DNA of 64,000 nt from Brevipalpus yothersi (Eukaryota > Arthropoda > Arachnida > Trombidiformes > Tenuipalpidae). The stretch covers positions 149,402 through 213,401 of the forward strand of contig QZCP01000290.1 of assembly GCA_003956705.1 (NCBI GenBank). The letters are read 5' to 3'. Of this stretch, positions 1 through 13,159 are shown one piece after another. How positions within the stretch are numbered: the stretch's first letter is position 1; every line of letters begins with the position of its first letter. The notes under the pieces were generated by a model. That model was not told where the DNA came from, did no database searches, and saw only the letters and a program-made list of their open reading frames with translations. The position numbers and the translations under genes are program-made.

Positions 1-349
1 TTTTGTAATTTGAATGAAAAAGTGCCAATTTCAACAATCCAGTTAATCTATATTTATACTGATCGATGTTGGTTGTAATGTTTTCAATCCAAAATTTTGT
101 TTAATGAAATCAAGTTTTGTTGGTAAATTGTATCGTTCTCATAGCATTCTGGTGTTGATGAGATGATGATTTTCGGTAAGAATTTATTGACTTGAGTTGA
201 TTGAAATATATTTTCTCATAATTGATGTTAACTTATTGTTTGAATACCAATTTGTTATTGGTTTATATTCTGATCTATCTGTGATGTCAATGTAAAAAAT
301 TAATTGGTTCAGTTCTCATTTCAGGTTGATCAAGATATCAGATGTCAAG

Positions 350-976
350 ATGATGAAATCGAAGCAACTTGAATCCATGTTGGATGATATTGATGATTTT
401 CAGAATCCAAAGATCGAATTGGAACAATACTCAACTCCTCCTTATGTAGCAGCAAAAATGATCCACACTGCTTCTATGGATGGACACATTGAGGAGAAAT
501 GTATTGTCGATTTAGGCTGTGGGCCAGGAATTTTATCGATAGCAGCAAGTTTAATGGGAGCTGACAGTGTCATCGCTCTTGATTTGGATGAGAATGTTTT
601 GGAAATTGCACAAGATAACATAAGAAATTCAGAGATCGACGATAATTGTATAGAACTCATACTGTGTGATGCTCTCAGAGCTCCCTTACATGATAAAATC
701 TGTGATGTTGTCATTATGAATCCTCCATTTGGCACTAAAGGGAATAAGGGAATTGATGTAGCATTTTTGAAAGCAGCAATGAATTTAGCTCGAGAGGCTA
801 TCTACTCCTTGCATAAATCAGCTACCAGAAACTATCTCATCAAAAAAGGCTCGGATTTGGGAATGAAAACTGAGATTCTAGGACAATTTTCATACGATTT
901 GCCACCAACCTATGCTCGCCATACCAAACTCAAGAAAACTATTGATGTTGATCTGATTCGATTCACCTTGAAATGA
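350..976 (+). CDS. METTL5: METTL5-like 18S rRNA N6-adenosine methyltransferase
   Basis: Single coding exon of 208 residues. In the family, METTL5 (with TRMT112) places one m6A on 18S rRNA. Visible are the S-adenosylmethionine-binding loop DLGCGPG (residues 54-60), the acidic end of strand 2 (ALDLDE) and the catalytic NPPF motif of N6-adenine methyltransferases (residues 124-127) followed by GTKGNKG. The N-terminal KQLES...LEQY segment and the C-terminal end VDLIRF also match the family, and the length fits (human is 209). The open frame extends upstream to 326 without an ATG, so the tandem ATGs at 350/353 are the likely start. A pyrimidine-rich tract ending in TTTCAG at 319-324 suggests a 5'-UTR intron just before the coding exon. 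Confidence 0.93.
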   Translation: MMKSKQLESMLDDIDDFQNPKIELEQYSTPPYVAAKMIHTASMDGHIEEKCIVDLGCGPGILSIAASLMGADSVIALDLDENVLEIAQDNIRNSEIDDNCIELILCDALRAPLHDKICDVVIMNPPFGTKGNKGIDVAFLKAAMNLAREAIYSLHKSATRNYLIKKGSDLGMKTEILGQFSYDLPPTYARHTKLKKTIDVDLIRFTLK

Positions 977-2273
977 AAAGTTACTCAACCAAAGTCTGCC
1001 ACAAAATTGTTGAGATAAACATAAATATTTTCATTTTGACTTCTTTTTTTAGCTCATTTTGAATTTTTTATCATTTTTTATATGCTATTAGTCTCGTCTA
1101 ATTTAATATTGCTGCAAGAAATTGCTCAATCTGTTTCCATTGAGAAACGAGTAAGATACTATTTATGGATCTTTCATGAACAAGTTCTTTCTTTTTTGAG
1201 TACTATTTTCACTACTAACTGATTCTTTGACCCATGTAAAGTGTCAAAAATTTTGAAACTTCATATTTCATTTATAGTCCAGTTAAACTTTTCCATCTTT
1301 CTGTGATATTCTTGGGTCTAGTCATGATTTTCAGCCCTGGCATTAATAAAATTGATCAAATCTTGGTATTAGGATACAAATCTCATCAGTACAAAATTTT
1401 TTCCGATTCATTATGTCAGATCGAGAAACAAATCCTCTAATCGACTCCTATCCGAATACAGATGTATATTGAGAAATCATTTCTATACCGTTATTTTTCA
1501 TTAGAACTCAATTTCCTTTCCATATCGAAATGGAAATCTTTCGAACACAAAAGTCTACAGGGAAAAAATCTTCCAATATCTATTCTCCAACAAATTCACC
1601 TCAAGGGAATTAAAACTCAACAACTACTACATATAGTAGTAGTATATCCTCCTGTATATCTACCTTCTCTTGCCAAAATTTAGTTTCTCAGTCAAACTAC
1701 ACAATCGATTTAGTGATCCATATCAACAACCTTCATCATCATTCCACTATCTTGATCCTCTCTTTCCTTCCTCTCCGAATGAGAATTGTTTCCAAGTAAA
1801 AGAGAGAAAGAAGACGAAAAAAAAGGTCAAAAAACAAAATCTTTTTATCCTTAGCCAAAATACTCCTTTCCTCTCCAATTCATTTTACTCTTATTTCCAC
1901 CAGCCTCTTGACCTCTGACCTCTCTCTCTCTCCAATTCAATTCAGTTGTTATAAGCGCCTTTTGAATGTTGAGCTGTTGCTACTGTTGTTGCAACATGCG
2001 CTGCCAATATCATCTCATTTCATGATGTTAACAGTAACATCGTGTTGTGTGTTTCTTGATCTGTTATAAGTTCGTGATCGATAAAAGGTGGTGTATATAT
2101 ATATATATAATTCGGTAGTAGTATATTTCAATCAGTGGACACGGAAGCGAGAGTCAATTTTAAAATGATGACCTGGCCGATGGTTGAGCTAATGATTTTT
2201 ACAAATTTGACCTGATTTCGATTTTGAAAGAAAGAGAGAGGAAAGAGAGGAGAGAGAGAGATTTTAATCAGCC
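977..2273. other. Intergenic region, METTL5 to C3G
   Basis: No convincing gene. The short open frames at 1462-1918 are low complexity (pyrimidine-rich) and match no family I recognise. CT-rich tracts, a (TA)n run at about 2092-2109 and a GA-rich tract at 2227-2262 are present. This region probably holds the METTL5 3' UTR and the C3G promoter/5' UTR. Confidence 0.5.
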
Positions 2274-2531
2274 ATGTTGCAGGTGGTGGAATGTCCATTT
2301 CGATTGCAAACTAAACTCGTCATTAATCTAGTCTTCGAATCGTTTGTCCATGGTGAATTAGCTTTTAGTGGTGATTCTGGTCGATTGATTTGGGCTGATT
2401 TTATTCGGTTACTTATATGGATTTCGAATAATATTATTGAACATCCGGTAAAATCATTAGCATCATCATCAACAGTAAAATCAACAACAACAATATCGTC
2501 ATCTTCATCACTATCATCATCATCATCATGA
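2274..2531 (+). other. Upstream open frame overlapping the C3G start
   Basis: An 85-codon frame opens with ATG at 2274 and its TGA overlaps the assigned C3G ATG by the four bases ATGA at 2528-2531. The first 58 residues look protein-like, and the stretch around LLIWISNNIIEHP faintly resembles the N-terminal LIRWS region of vertebrate C3G. The rest is poly-Ser from an ATC/TCA repeat. A donor-like CCG|GTAAAA lies at 2448. It may be an upstream ORF, or a 5' coding exon of C3G spliced by a junction I could not place (the phases I tested did not fit). Confidence 0.35.
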
Positions 2532-4266
2532 ATACAAATACAATCAACAAACAACACATCAGAAATAATCTTAATACATCATCCTCATCTTCATCATCAT
2601 CTTGTGTAAAATTGGCCACTCTTACAAGTGATAATAATAATCTATTCACAACTCGACAAACAGCCACTGTAACTGGTAATCCATCAGTAAGCTTCACTGC
2701 CTCCTCTTATACATCATCAACACTTGGTCGACCTGTGGTATGTTCCAGTGGTAATTGTGGTCGAAATATTAATCATGATAATCTTATTCGAGAATTGAAA
2801 GCTCTTACAGCCAAAGATAGATCACCAAAATCACCACCTAGTCCATCGCCACCTGAGATTCCTATTAAATTGCGTCAAAGACCGCCATCATTGGATTCAG
2901 CGATAGAATTGGGCAATCGAAATGGTGATGAAAATCGAAAAAATCGACCTCCATCACAATATGACAATGTTTTATTCGGCTCTGATGGTGATTTTTTATC
3001 CACATCATCCTCATCATTTCACAACACTAGTACATGGAAATCAGATCATCACACTCAAACATCATGCAAACCGCCAATACAATTACAAAACTCAATCGAC
3101 TTTCCAGCCGTAATAAGCTCATGGAAAGTATCTAATCACTCAATATCATGCCCAATACATTTATCCAGTCAAGCAATAATATCTTCATCTTCACACATTG
3201 ATTCAAGCAATCATGGAGGAAACAATAGTAATGGTTCCTATTCCCAGCATCAACACATTCACCAGTTACATCAAAGTGGCTCATCACTATCACCTCCTCA
3301 CAATGCACAATCAGAATTATCACAAACACTAAGGAAAAAGAATTTTTCCACCAACAGAGAATCAAGTCAAACTGATAATCGAAAGTCTAATGAGAATATT
3401 AATAATTTTGAGGACGATAAACCTCCTCCTCTTCCTCCAAAGAAACGTAATATAATCAAATTCATGCAATTATTGGATAGCTATTGTGGACCAAATGATG
3501 CGGCATTCAATCTATATCGACATTCAGTCCATAGCTATCACTTGATTAATACATCAAATCGACTCCAAACATGGCAACAATTAGAATCAACTTTTACTCA
3601 ACAACGTTCTTCTCAGAAAAGTTTCTTATCTACTACAACCACTTCTACAACTCGTAGCTCTGAGAGCTCAATTAATAGCCTCGACTCTCAAGGATCCCAG
3701 AATATTCCTCCCCCTCCAACGCATAATCATCACCATCATCGTCCACCTCCTCCACCCCCGGTCGTCCAATACCGGCCTCCTGCTACAATCCCATCATCCG
3801 TGCCTCAACCTTCTGTCCGACAGCACATACCCAACTCAGTCAGTTGCTCGGCCAGCATTGGTGATTCCGTATCAAATGATCAAAATAAAGATCTAACGTC
3901 GCCTCCAGATTCTTCGCCTTCGCAATCTGAACCGCCTAGTCTTCCACCAAAGAAAAAACGATCTGTTCCATCTTTATCACCTGTTCATGGTAAAAAATCT
4001 GAGAGTACTCTCAATGCGAACACCTTACAAGATTTGCCTCTTGTATCCAAAGTTGATCTCACCAGAAATTCATCAGCATCTGACGGACAGAATGTTCAAC
4101 CCTCGAGTCCACTTAGTTTGGTGCCATCTTCTGAATGGTAAATTTTTCTCTCTCTTTTTTGCCCTCATTTTATTCATTCCTGTCAATCTATTCCCCTCTT
4201 TATGCCCTTTTTCCGCTTTTATATTCTCACTAATATACTGTGTTCAGCTATGGCATGAGCAAATAT

Positions 4267-4332
<66 letters not shown>

Positions 4333-7300
4333 TCTCATTTTCGTTCACCATCTCTCACTATTATTGGAACGCACACAGGAAATATGTATAATTCTGACAG
4401 CTTAATAGATCATTATTTTAGTCATGTGGCTGTCCGTGATCCACAAGAAATGTGAACATGAGAGACATGTGAGCTCTCATAATAGCAGTAAACCGATCAA
4501 GAGTGTGAGGGGATCAAAAATTATCGATATTTTTCAAAATTCAGCTCATATTTTTCTCATCTCTCATCCATCTGACTCCCGCTCTCATCTCTCAGCTCTC
4601 GATTATTGATGCTGCTATGTTGCTCATGAGTTGATATACTCACTCACAGTTCGGGCTCCATTCATCTTGCTCAACTTTTTTTGTTACCAATTTAATGGGA
4701 TGAGAATCAGTTGAGTATGAATGTTAGTGTTGTTAGGTAAAGAGGAGTCCAGGTGGAGGACATTCAGTAAAGTAGCAAAGTTATAACTCATCGCGTCCTT
4801 ATCTTCATCAGTTTATCTTCTTCTTCTTCTTTTTCTTTTTCATCTTCTTTGATGGCTCCCTTCTCTGCCAAACTGCTCGTTCTCACTTGATTCTGCCGTC
4901 TTTTTCCTCTCTCTCTCTCTCTATCTCTCTCTTTCTTTCTCTTTTGCTATTTTACCTTCATCGTTCAGTATTATTTGGATGCTTTGATATGTGAAACAGA
5001 GCTCCTTTTTGTTCAATTTTCCATTGCCACTCACAAGTATTTCTTGTCATCTTTCTCACTTCCACTAACAAGACTAGAGATAATCATCTCTTAAATATGA
5101 TTTTTTACTGTTCATACTTACGTGCCATACCAAGTATCTACTTTCCAATGCCTGTCGATGTGATAAAATCTACATCTTGATCTAATGATGAGCTTATTGC
5201 ACTATGTTTTCACTAAAGTTAATTGCTTTGTGCGTAAATTGAGCCTTTTATCATATTGCAGTGGAATAAGTTCACAATCGGAATCAAATCGTGCGGAATC
5301 CGATGATTCCGGACAGCCAAAAGGAATATTGGATCAACTAGACGTATCATCCTATCTTGTGTACAAAAATCCCGGTGAAGATGGCCCTGATATTCGTGGT
5401 GGACCAGTGGATGCATTGATCGTCAAAGCTACCGAGGTTTCCAAGAATGGTGAGAATAAAACAATTTACTCTTCCACCTTGACATGCTTTCCTAGAAACA
5501 TTGCTTTGCACCGAGATAACTGTAATATATAGAAAGTGTAATATTCTCCCGAGACTCGAGACCAGTGAATACGATTCTTCACTGTATCATGGAAACATCC
5601 TCCCACGCCTTATAGATCAATATTCCGGGAGATAATACCTCTGTATCCACACACACATGTACACATGTACACACACATTTTGAGCCCTCGAAAGCTATCT
5701 TTTTCTCTTCTTGCCTCTAGATCTTCTCATTCCGTTGAATGCAAATAAACTTCTTTCAGCTTTTCGTTTGTTTTCGTTGCTCGATATGCAGCGATTAGCA
5801 TATAGCTGAGTATGTGTGTGTATATGTCTTGTTTCCAAGTCTCGGAAAATCTTATGAGAACCCTGTTCGATTGCCACATTAGGCTTATACTATGGTTCTG
5901 AGAACTTTTCTGTGAGTTTACATACATTTTTGCCAGAATAGTCTGATGGTTTATATTCTATTCTCCTTCACTTATGCTAAGTATGGGGATGATTTTCGAA
6001 GCGATTTGAGTTTTCTTGGAAGCTTGATAAGCTTTTTTATTTCCAGAAGAACGGATATCCTTTTTGGATTGATCTCTTGAATTGATTGAACTTTCCAAAT
6101 AATTGTATCGCCTGTTGATCATCTGGACTTTCATTCATCTATTCCATTTACAATTTGACATTCAATCAATTACAGATATCAGGAAACAGATGTTATCAGT
6201 AACCGATACTACTAGCATTCGGATCATTCTTGCCATTTTTTGAGTCAGAAAAAAGTTGAAGAATCTTCCGATTGCTTTTTTATGAGTTTTTGTGGGTATC
6301 TTGGAAAGATCATGAGACGATGATGAGTCGTAAAAAAAATTCTCTACCTTACTTTGCCATTGTTCTTGTATGCCCGTATATCTTGATCCAAGAGAATGAT
6401 AGCCAAACACCAAGTTTCTTGTTATTGAAAGAAAGATAGAAAGCGAGAGAAAAAAAAATGCAACTATAGCGGTGATGTTTATTGTTTTTCTTGTCTAAGC
6501 TCCATCAGAAAGTGGTGACATTCTCTTGCTCCTGAATCGAATAGAAGTTTTCACGCTGTGTTTGAACTTGTCTGAGTCTGTTTTTTTGTCATGATTCCTT
6601 CCATTTCATTCTTACCATTTTTTCCCTCTCTTTCTCAAATCCTCCAGATTTTCTGTTCCAAGAAGCGTTTCTAACCACCTATCGGACCTTCATAACGCCT
6701 ACAGAACTGGTCAACAAGATTCTTTATCGCTGTAACAAGTTCATTAATTACACCGATTCGAAACAGAGAGCAGCCAAAATTGCATTTGCTCTTCTTGTAT
6801 GGGTGGTTGATGATTTTTGGTGAGTCTAATCTTACATAATAATTCTTCATTGAGCAACCCTCCAACTTTTGAGAGTAAATCGCTTGAATCTCAACTTTTA
6901 TTTCCCTCTTTTAACCTCTCTCTCTCTCACACACACTCAGTAACTTTCATGATGAAGTTACATGTTCTCCACTTCTTTGTCCTGCTCTTTTGAGAATTTG
7001 TCAGCATTACATTCCAATTCTGATTTCATGTCAGTCTTCTGATTTGCTCTTCAATTTAGCACCTTTTTCTTCTCATGAAACTCATTCGAAATTCCTGGTC
7101 ATTGAGCTGGATTATGGTCGAGGTCCTCTTTTACTAATGCCAAGAGAGCACTCTCTATCCATTCCAGTCCATCACCAGTCCAATATCACTCTTTGAGATG
7201 AAATTATCCCAATTTTGACTTTTCACCAGTTCTCATTCATTGTTGTGATTGATTTCACGAATCAATCAATTTTTAGTTCGCTAGATCAAATTTTTCGGTT

Positions 7301-10300
7301 TGATAATCACTCCTTTCTTCGATTAAGTAGGGGAAATCTTCGATAGACGAGAATTTTAGAAGCATTTCGTATCACAATACAAGCACCAAAAATCTATCGT
7401 TACTTTACTCTTAAAATTTGGTCATCTTCTCCCATATTAGTGGGTTTGCTAAAATTCATTTAATCAACTTGACACCACTAAATTAAGAGGTATGGTTCTT
7501 TTTTGGTGCCCTAAATTGATCTCTGAATACTGTAATTTGTCCTTTGCTTTGAGGCCTGTCCTCCAGTCATCAGGATTATTCTTCTAATTCCAGTATTTTT
7601 CACCCTTCTCACATAGTCTTCTGATTTTCCTCAGTTTTGCGTTTTACTTATTCTTAATTCATTCGTGACCAACTTATGATTGAAAGTCTCCTTCCATTTG
7701 AACGTGAGTGAAAATTGTCAGAAAATTTGAGGAATCATTCGAGAATCATCATGATTTTTCTGGTCAAAATCTCCTTATTTAATGCATTTCCTTTTCGTGA
7801 AGATGCCTGAAAAAGTCCTAATATATTCAAGTATTGCTATTTCGAATCATTAATACTGAGAATTCTAGATGTACGAATACATTAAGAGTGAAAAATCTTT
7901 ACAACTTCCTCTTTTTATAAATCATCATCATCTCCTTTCGGCTATAGTGATTGGAAATTTGGCAAAACAGTTCCATCAGCGTATCAATTCACAATCTATT
8001 CCCAGTTTTTCCTGGAAAAATATCTTCGAATCTTCACTATACCCATTTTCTGCCGATAATCTTTCGCTGGATCGATTCTTTTTCTTATCTTTGAAATTCA
8101 TCACCAATCCAAGACCCAATTATGATGAATCGCTCGTAAGGCTCACTGTCCTCGATATCATCAGCATCCTCCCATTTTTCGAGTCCCCTTTGCCTGCTTT
8201 TCTTTCTCTATCCATCAAGAAAAACTTCTTATTTTATACATTCTTACCATGTTGTACACATCTGAAGATTGTTCCCATCTCGTAGTAGATAGTTGAAATG
8301 ATGCGGGATGAATATACAAAATGATGTTGGTAAAGTATCATTTTTTTGTCAGATTCATTCCTTAAAGGCACAAATATTATTAATCAGTCAGCTCCTCCTT
8401 CTCGTGATTTTACTCATCGAGTATTATCTTGATTCTGATTCGATCGAGAAAATTTTATTATTATATCATGTTATCTATCAAATCAGAGTGAAAATAATTC
8501 AAGATGGAATTGAATTTTCGTTTCTCTCCCATAAATCATGCTCCCGTTTCGTTATTATACTTTTTGAATTTTCGAAACTTTTTTTTCTCTTTCTCCCATC
8601 TTTCACCAATTCATTATCTTGTCTAATTTCTCATTCCATTTTGGATACTATTTATCGGATATATACTCACACAGCTCTTCCCACTTGTTTTTCATTTTTG
8701 GGTCATGCATTAGCTATTATGCTGAAAAGCCTAGTGTGTTTCTTTTTTTCTTCCACTTTTTCTTCTTCTTCTTCGTTTATCCTGAACCAACATGCGGTTT
8801 AAACAGCCATCAGGTCAAGCTCAAACTGCACTCCTCAAAAATTCAAAGCAGCTCACCACCATCATCATCATTGATACCCATCCCATCATCTAAGTAAACT
8901 CATCTCTTCTGATCTTCAAAGTCAGCAAAGGGCTGGCTAAAGAGCAATGAACAATCAATCCATGCCTCATTGATTGGGAGAAGAGTAAGAAAAGTAAAGT
9001 AGAGTGTGTGTACCTGGGTGCGTAGTAAGTTGTTGAGAGATGGAGAAAATTTTCGTGTCCTCCTCATAAATGAACCGATGTTGATGTGATAAATGTGTGT
9101 TTATTTACGAAAAATCTTCATTAGAATGCTTTCTGAGTTTTTATTATTGATCCATGAGTGAAACCATCACAATCCACTCGCATTTTCGTGCTCGCTTTTT
9201 GACGACCACAATCAATTTTTTGTTTATTGTGCATGAGAAAATCACTGGTTTTATTTTTCCTTCTCTGAATAAATTTCTCGATCAATTTCCACAAAATTCA
9301 CATCATCATGAAGCAAGTCTCACTCTCACTCAGACAGAAACCACTTGATAACTTTTTTCTCTCTATTCTCACAGATCTTTCACACAAACTTGTGTTGATG
9401 AGTTTTTCACAAATTTTTTTTTCTTTTTTTATTTATTTCTTCATTATTTCATGATCTCTGCCTCTGATCTCGGAGCAACGTCCTATTTGAAACAAACAAA
9501 TATCCTTTCATGATTTATCTTCTCTCCCAAGCTGAGTCTGTTTATTGATGCTGACAGTTATTGTAGAGTTATTGTAAGACGCAGGAAGACTTCCACTTTG
9601 TTTCCCAAGATTTTCTTCTTCTCTTCCTTCTCAAGAATGGTTACTCAAAATAAAAACTTCATTTTTCATCTCCCTAGTTGAACTGGAATTAAAGAGAACT
9701 TGACATTTTCCTTTCTCATTCGTTCCAAATCATGACTTGAAATCAGAATGTTTTTCTCAACCTATAATAAATTTTGTTCTACATTGATTCTCAAAAAACT
9801 GATATCGAAAACAACTCACAAATTCCTAACGGTATTTATTCTATCTTTGACTTACAGCATAAGCGATTGCACTGAGAGCCTGATGCAAACTTTGTTGGAA
9901 TTTGTTTATCAGTTGGAATCGAGAGGTGATTTAGCTCTCGCACGAGTTTTGAGAGACAAAGTGGTTGAAAAGTTGGACGCTCGTCGCAATAATCAGAGTA
10001 ACAATGCTCAAGTCCTATTGCCATCGGTTGGAGTGTCAACCAAAACTTGGACTCTTCATGACTTCAAATCGAGCATAATAGCGGAACAAATGACACTACT
10101 TGATGCTGCTCTATTCCAGAAGATTGAGATTGCTGAATACTTGCTTTGGGCAAGAGAACAGAAAGAGGAGCTTATACCAAATCTGAATAAATTCACTGAA
10201 CACTTCAACAACATGTCATACTGGGCACGATCTCGTTTGGTTGAATTGGAAGATAATAAAGAGCGAGAAAAACTGGCCACAAAATTCCTCAAAATAATGA

Positions 10301-10860
10301 AGCATTTGAGAAAAATGAATAATTTTAACTCATATTTAGCTCTTCTCTCTGCACTCGATTCTGGTCCTCTCAGGCGACTTGACTGGCCAAAAAGTATCAC
10401 TGAGACTTTAAAAGACTATTGTTCACTCATAGATTCATCTTCATCATTCCGAGCTTACCGCCAAGCACTTGCTGAGACTCAGCCACCTTGCATCCCATAT
10501 ATCGGCTTGATATTACAAGATTTGACTTTCGTTCACGTTGGGAACAATGACTATCTACAAGATTCTAGCGGTGTTAATATCAATTTTGCCAAAAGGTGGC
10601 AAATTTTTAATATTCTAGACCAAATGAGACGTTTTCGTAGCAGGTATGTAAAGGTTTTTTCCACGGTACTTATTAACATCTAATATTACCCTCATTTATT
10701 GATCAAAATATCAACTTTTTCTCATAGCAATTATCCGTTCCGTAAAAATGAACAAGTTCTCGCTTTTTTCAACAATTTTGACAATTATTTGAGTGAGGAG
10801 GCAATCTGGCAAATAAGTGAATCAATGAAACCTCGTAATTCATCAAAAACAAAGACCTAA
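2528..10860 (+). CDS. RAPGEF1: C3G / RapGEF1 Rap guanine-nucleotide exchange factor
   Basis: Exons 2528-4137, 5262-5449, 6648-6819, 9858-10643 and 10728-10860, phases 2,1,2,2, about 962 residues. C3G loads GTP onto Rap1 downstream of CRK-family adaptors at the membrane. The first exon is low complexity (poly-Ser, His/Pro runs) and carries the CRK-SH3 ligands PPPLPPKKR (about residue 297) and SLPPKKKR (about 470), plus a PSQYDN tyrosine motif known from vertebrate C3G. Exons 2-4 encode the REM module, with the family-typical block EAFLTTYRTFITPTEL. Exons 4-5 encode the CDC25/RasGEF domain, with LHDF, EHFNNMSYW, KIMKHLRKMNNFNS and PPCIPYIGLILQDLTF. The last exon ends soon after a family-typical MKPRN segment. 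Introns of 1.1, 1.2 and 3.0 kb are unusually long for this window. The N-terminus is uncertain because the vertebrate protein has further conserved residues upstream. Confidence 0.9.
4138..5261 (+). other. C3G intron 1, with CT microsatellite
   Basis: Donor GTAAAT at 4138, acceptor TTGCAG at 5256-5261. It contains a long uninterrupted (CT)n run at about 4268-4325 and further CT-rich patches near 4900-4945. No other gene seen. Confidence 0.75.
4268..4335. repeat. (CT)n microsatellite
   Basis: Near-perfect CT dinucleotide run inside C3G intron 1, degenerating into TTTCTC units at its 3' end. The L-S-L-S open frames across it are artefacts of the repeat. Confidence 0.95.
6820..9857 (+). other. 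C3G intron 3 (3 kb)
   Basis: Donor GTGAGT at 6820, acceptor TTACAG at 9852-9857, phase 2. It is pyrimidine-rich. Open frames at 7869-8897 are rich in Phe/Leu/Ser, lack recognisable domains and reflect T-rich composition. I see no nested gene. Confidence 0.6.
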
Positions 10861-13159
10861 GACTGCCCTCGGTCACCTCATGTTCATCAGCTGGATGTCC
10901 AGCTTTTTAAATCGAAGCAAACCTCTCAAAGAGGTATTGCTTCTCACAATCCGAGTCATTCACTGGTCAATACTTTAATCATTGAATGGAATGCTTGGTC
11001 ACAACTTGATCCAATCAACATTTCATCCTTTATCACAATCTGGTCCACTTAATAGTAATTTTTGATCAAATTCGGAATATTTTAGTCAAACATCACCTTA
11101 AAAGCCTGAAGAATACACGTTTGTGATCCAACTTCTCTTTGTCAATCATCTTTTATGTCCTTCCAATCATTTTCGTTTCCAAATTTTACTGATTAATAGC
11201 TAATTATTTAGTGTTGTTAAAAAAATATTGAATATTGAATTTGTGTAAAATATAACTGATATAATGCCATGGTGATAAGAAATTTTACATAGTTGATTAT
11301 GTATGCACTCATATTTCCCTAGTTTTCATCCTAATGACCAAAAAGATATTCATCAAAATCTCACCCCATCATCACCCAAATCTGATGTATCGAAATGAAT
11401 TGTAAATTTATAGTGACCCGAAATTACCTCGACAATCAGAAAAATCATTGTGATTCATTATCATTCACTATTCTATGAAATAATTTCCAATATGAATTGG
11501 AAAAAAATTACACTAGCTGGTCTATAAATGTGATGATAACTAACGATTACATTCAAATTCTCAATTGATTTATCAAAAACTCATAACAATCAGTCATCCA
11601 GAAAAAGACAGAGAAACATGCCCGAATGTCGAGAAGAGAAGAAGAGAAAAAAAATCTCATATTTTTAGCTGGATTTTATCCTCAAACTGATGTTCCTTTA
11701 GCTGTGCTCACCTAAATTGAAAATTAGGAAATGAGAAAGTGAATCTTCCCCATCTTGGAGAGATAAAAACGCAATAGTTTGCTCAATTTTAATGTTCACA
11801 AGTGTGCTAAAGAAGGCAGAGCCAATGTGAACCGTTGCCATTGAAGTGTACCGTTAAGTGTTCACACAGGCCAATTTTCCTGAGTAAAAGCGGCATAAAA
11901 GCGACATAAAATCATCTGTCGAAAAAAGAGAGAGAGAGATAGAAAGAGAGAGAAAGAAAGAAAGAAAGGAAGTTAGGCCAAAACAGGCCGCTTTCACAGT
12001 CGATCTTCTTTCATATAACGAATCGGGAGGTCATTCACCTTCCCTCGGGCTTCTCTCTCTCTCGCTTGTGTGTTGATGTCTGCACAAGCACGTAGTCACT
12101 GGTAAAAAGGAGGGGAAAAGATGCGATCTTGACACAAATTTTGCTTATCCTAATCCAGTTCTTTATTTTTCACTGATCTTTGTGTGGCGTGTATATGGAA
12201 GGAATTTATTCATGGATTAAATTTTCTCATCTCAACATTCCATTATAACTTGCCCATATAATAGTGTACAGTAGTCAATGTGTATAAATTGAAAACAAGT
12301 TGTGTATGTGTGTGTGTGTGAGAGAGCCTTTGTTTACAATTTTTCATCAACATCAACATTCAGCTCTGTTTTGGCAAGGTTGAAGCAAGCAAGTAAGCTG
12401 CTCCCTTCCACTATTTTTTTTCGTAACTCTTCATCATCTTCATCTTCCTCTGTCCCTTTCACCTTACACCAATATTCATCATCAATATTTTGGCCTGATA
12501 GCTGGAGCAACACCCGCGGTCCCAGAATTGATAATATTTGAATTGTTCAGTGATATGATGACCATGTGAATGTGATTGCAACAATTTAACAGTTTACTGA
12601 TCTCAAGTGTTCTCTCAGTCGCTCTCTCGATTCTCTGACGATATTCAATTTTCAGATGATTCCATGATTCAGGCTTGAAGTCACTATTTATTTCAATTGA
12701 TTCAAAGAGGAAAAGTTGAGATTTTAATTTACTGTGGATATTGTTTGGATAGAGGAAGAGAGAAAGAGAGTTGCAGTCAATCCCTCTCTTCTCTACCATC
12801 ATCACGACTGATTGTGAAATAAAGGAGAGCTGATTGTAGAACGACTTTCCATATATATACACACTTCACCTTTCCACTTATTGCTGGTATGATGGCAAGT
12901 CTTGTGGCAAACTAAAATCGTATTCAGTTTATCTCAATCTCAATTTATTACAAGTTCCCTTGAATTCAGCCAAATGATTTTATCTCAAGTGTGTGCATCC
13001 TTATTAAGTCCATCACACTCGAGCCATCATCAATTGGTGAACCCTCTCTTCTGTCTACAACAGCCCTAGTGACAATCATAACAAAAAATAAATAAATTCG
13101 ATTAGAACCGATTCTCTATCAACGTTTCTCGAAAATTTTCAAGGGAACTTGTCAGCAAC
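10861..13159. other. Intergenic region, C3G to NT5DC
   Basis: No gene recognised. Contents include a GA-rich tract at 11925-11970, CT-rich patches near 12052, a TG run at 12302-12320 and short frames at 12302-12541 (+) and 12482-12862 (-) with no family resemblance. Probably the C3G 3' UTR plus the 5' region of the next gene. Confidence 0.5.

Noticed and set aside
2264..2697. Minus-strand Asp/Met/Leu-rich frames
   Set aside because: Antisense translation of the ATC repeat at the C3G start.
7869..8897. Long Phe/Leu/Ser-rich frames in C3G intron 3 as a nested membrane-protein gene
   Set aside because: Composition follows T-rich sequence; no family motifs, splice structure or codon pattern like the neighbouring genes.
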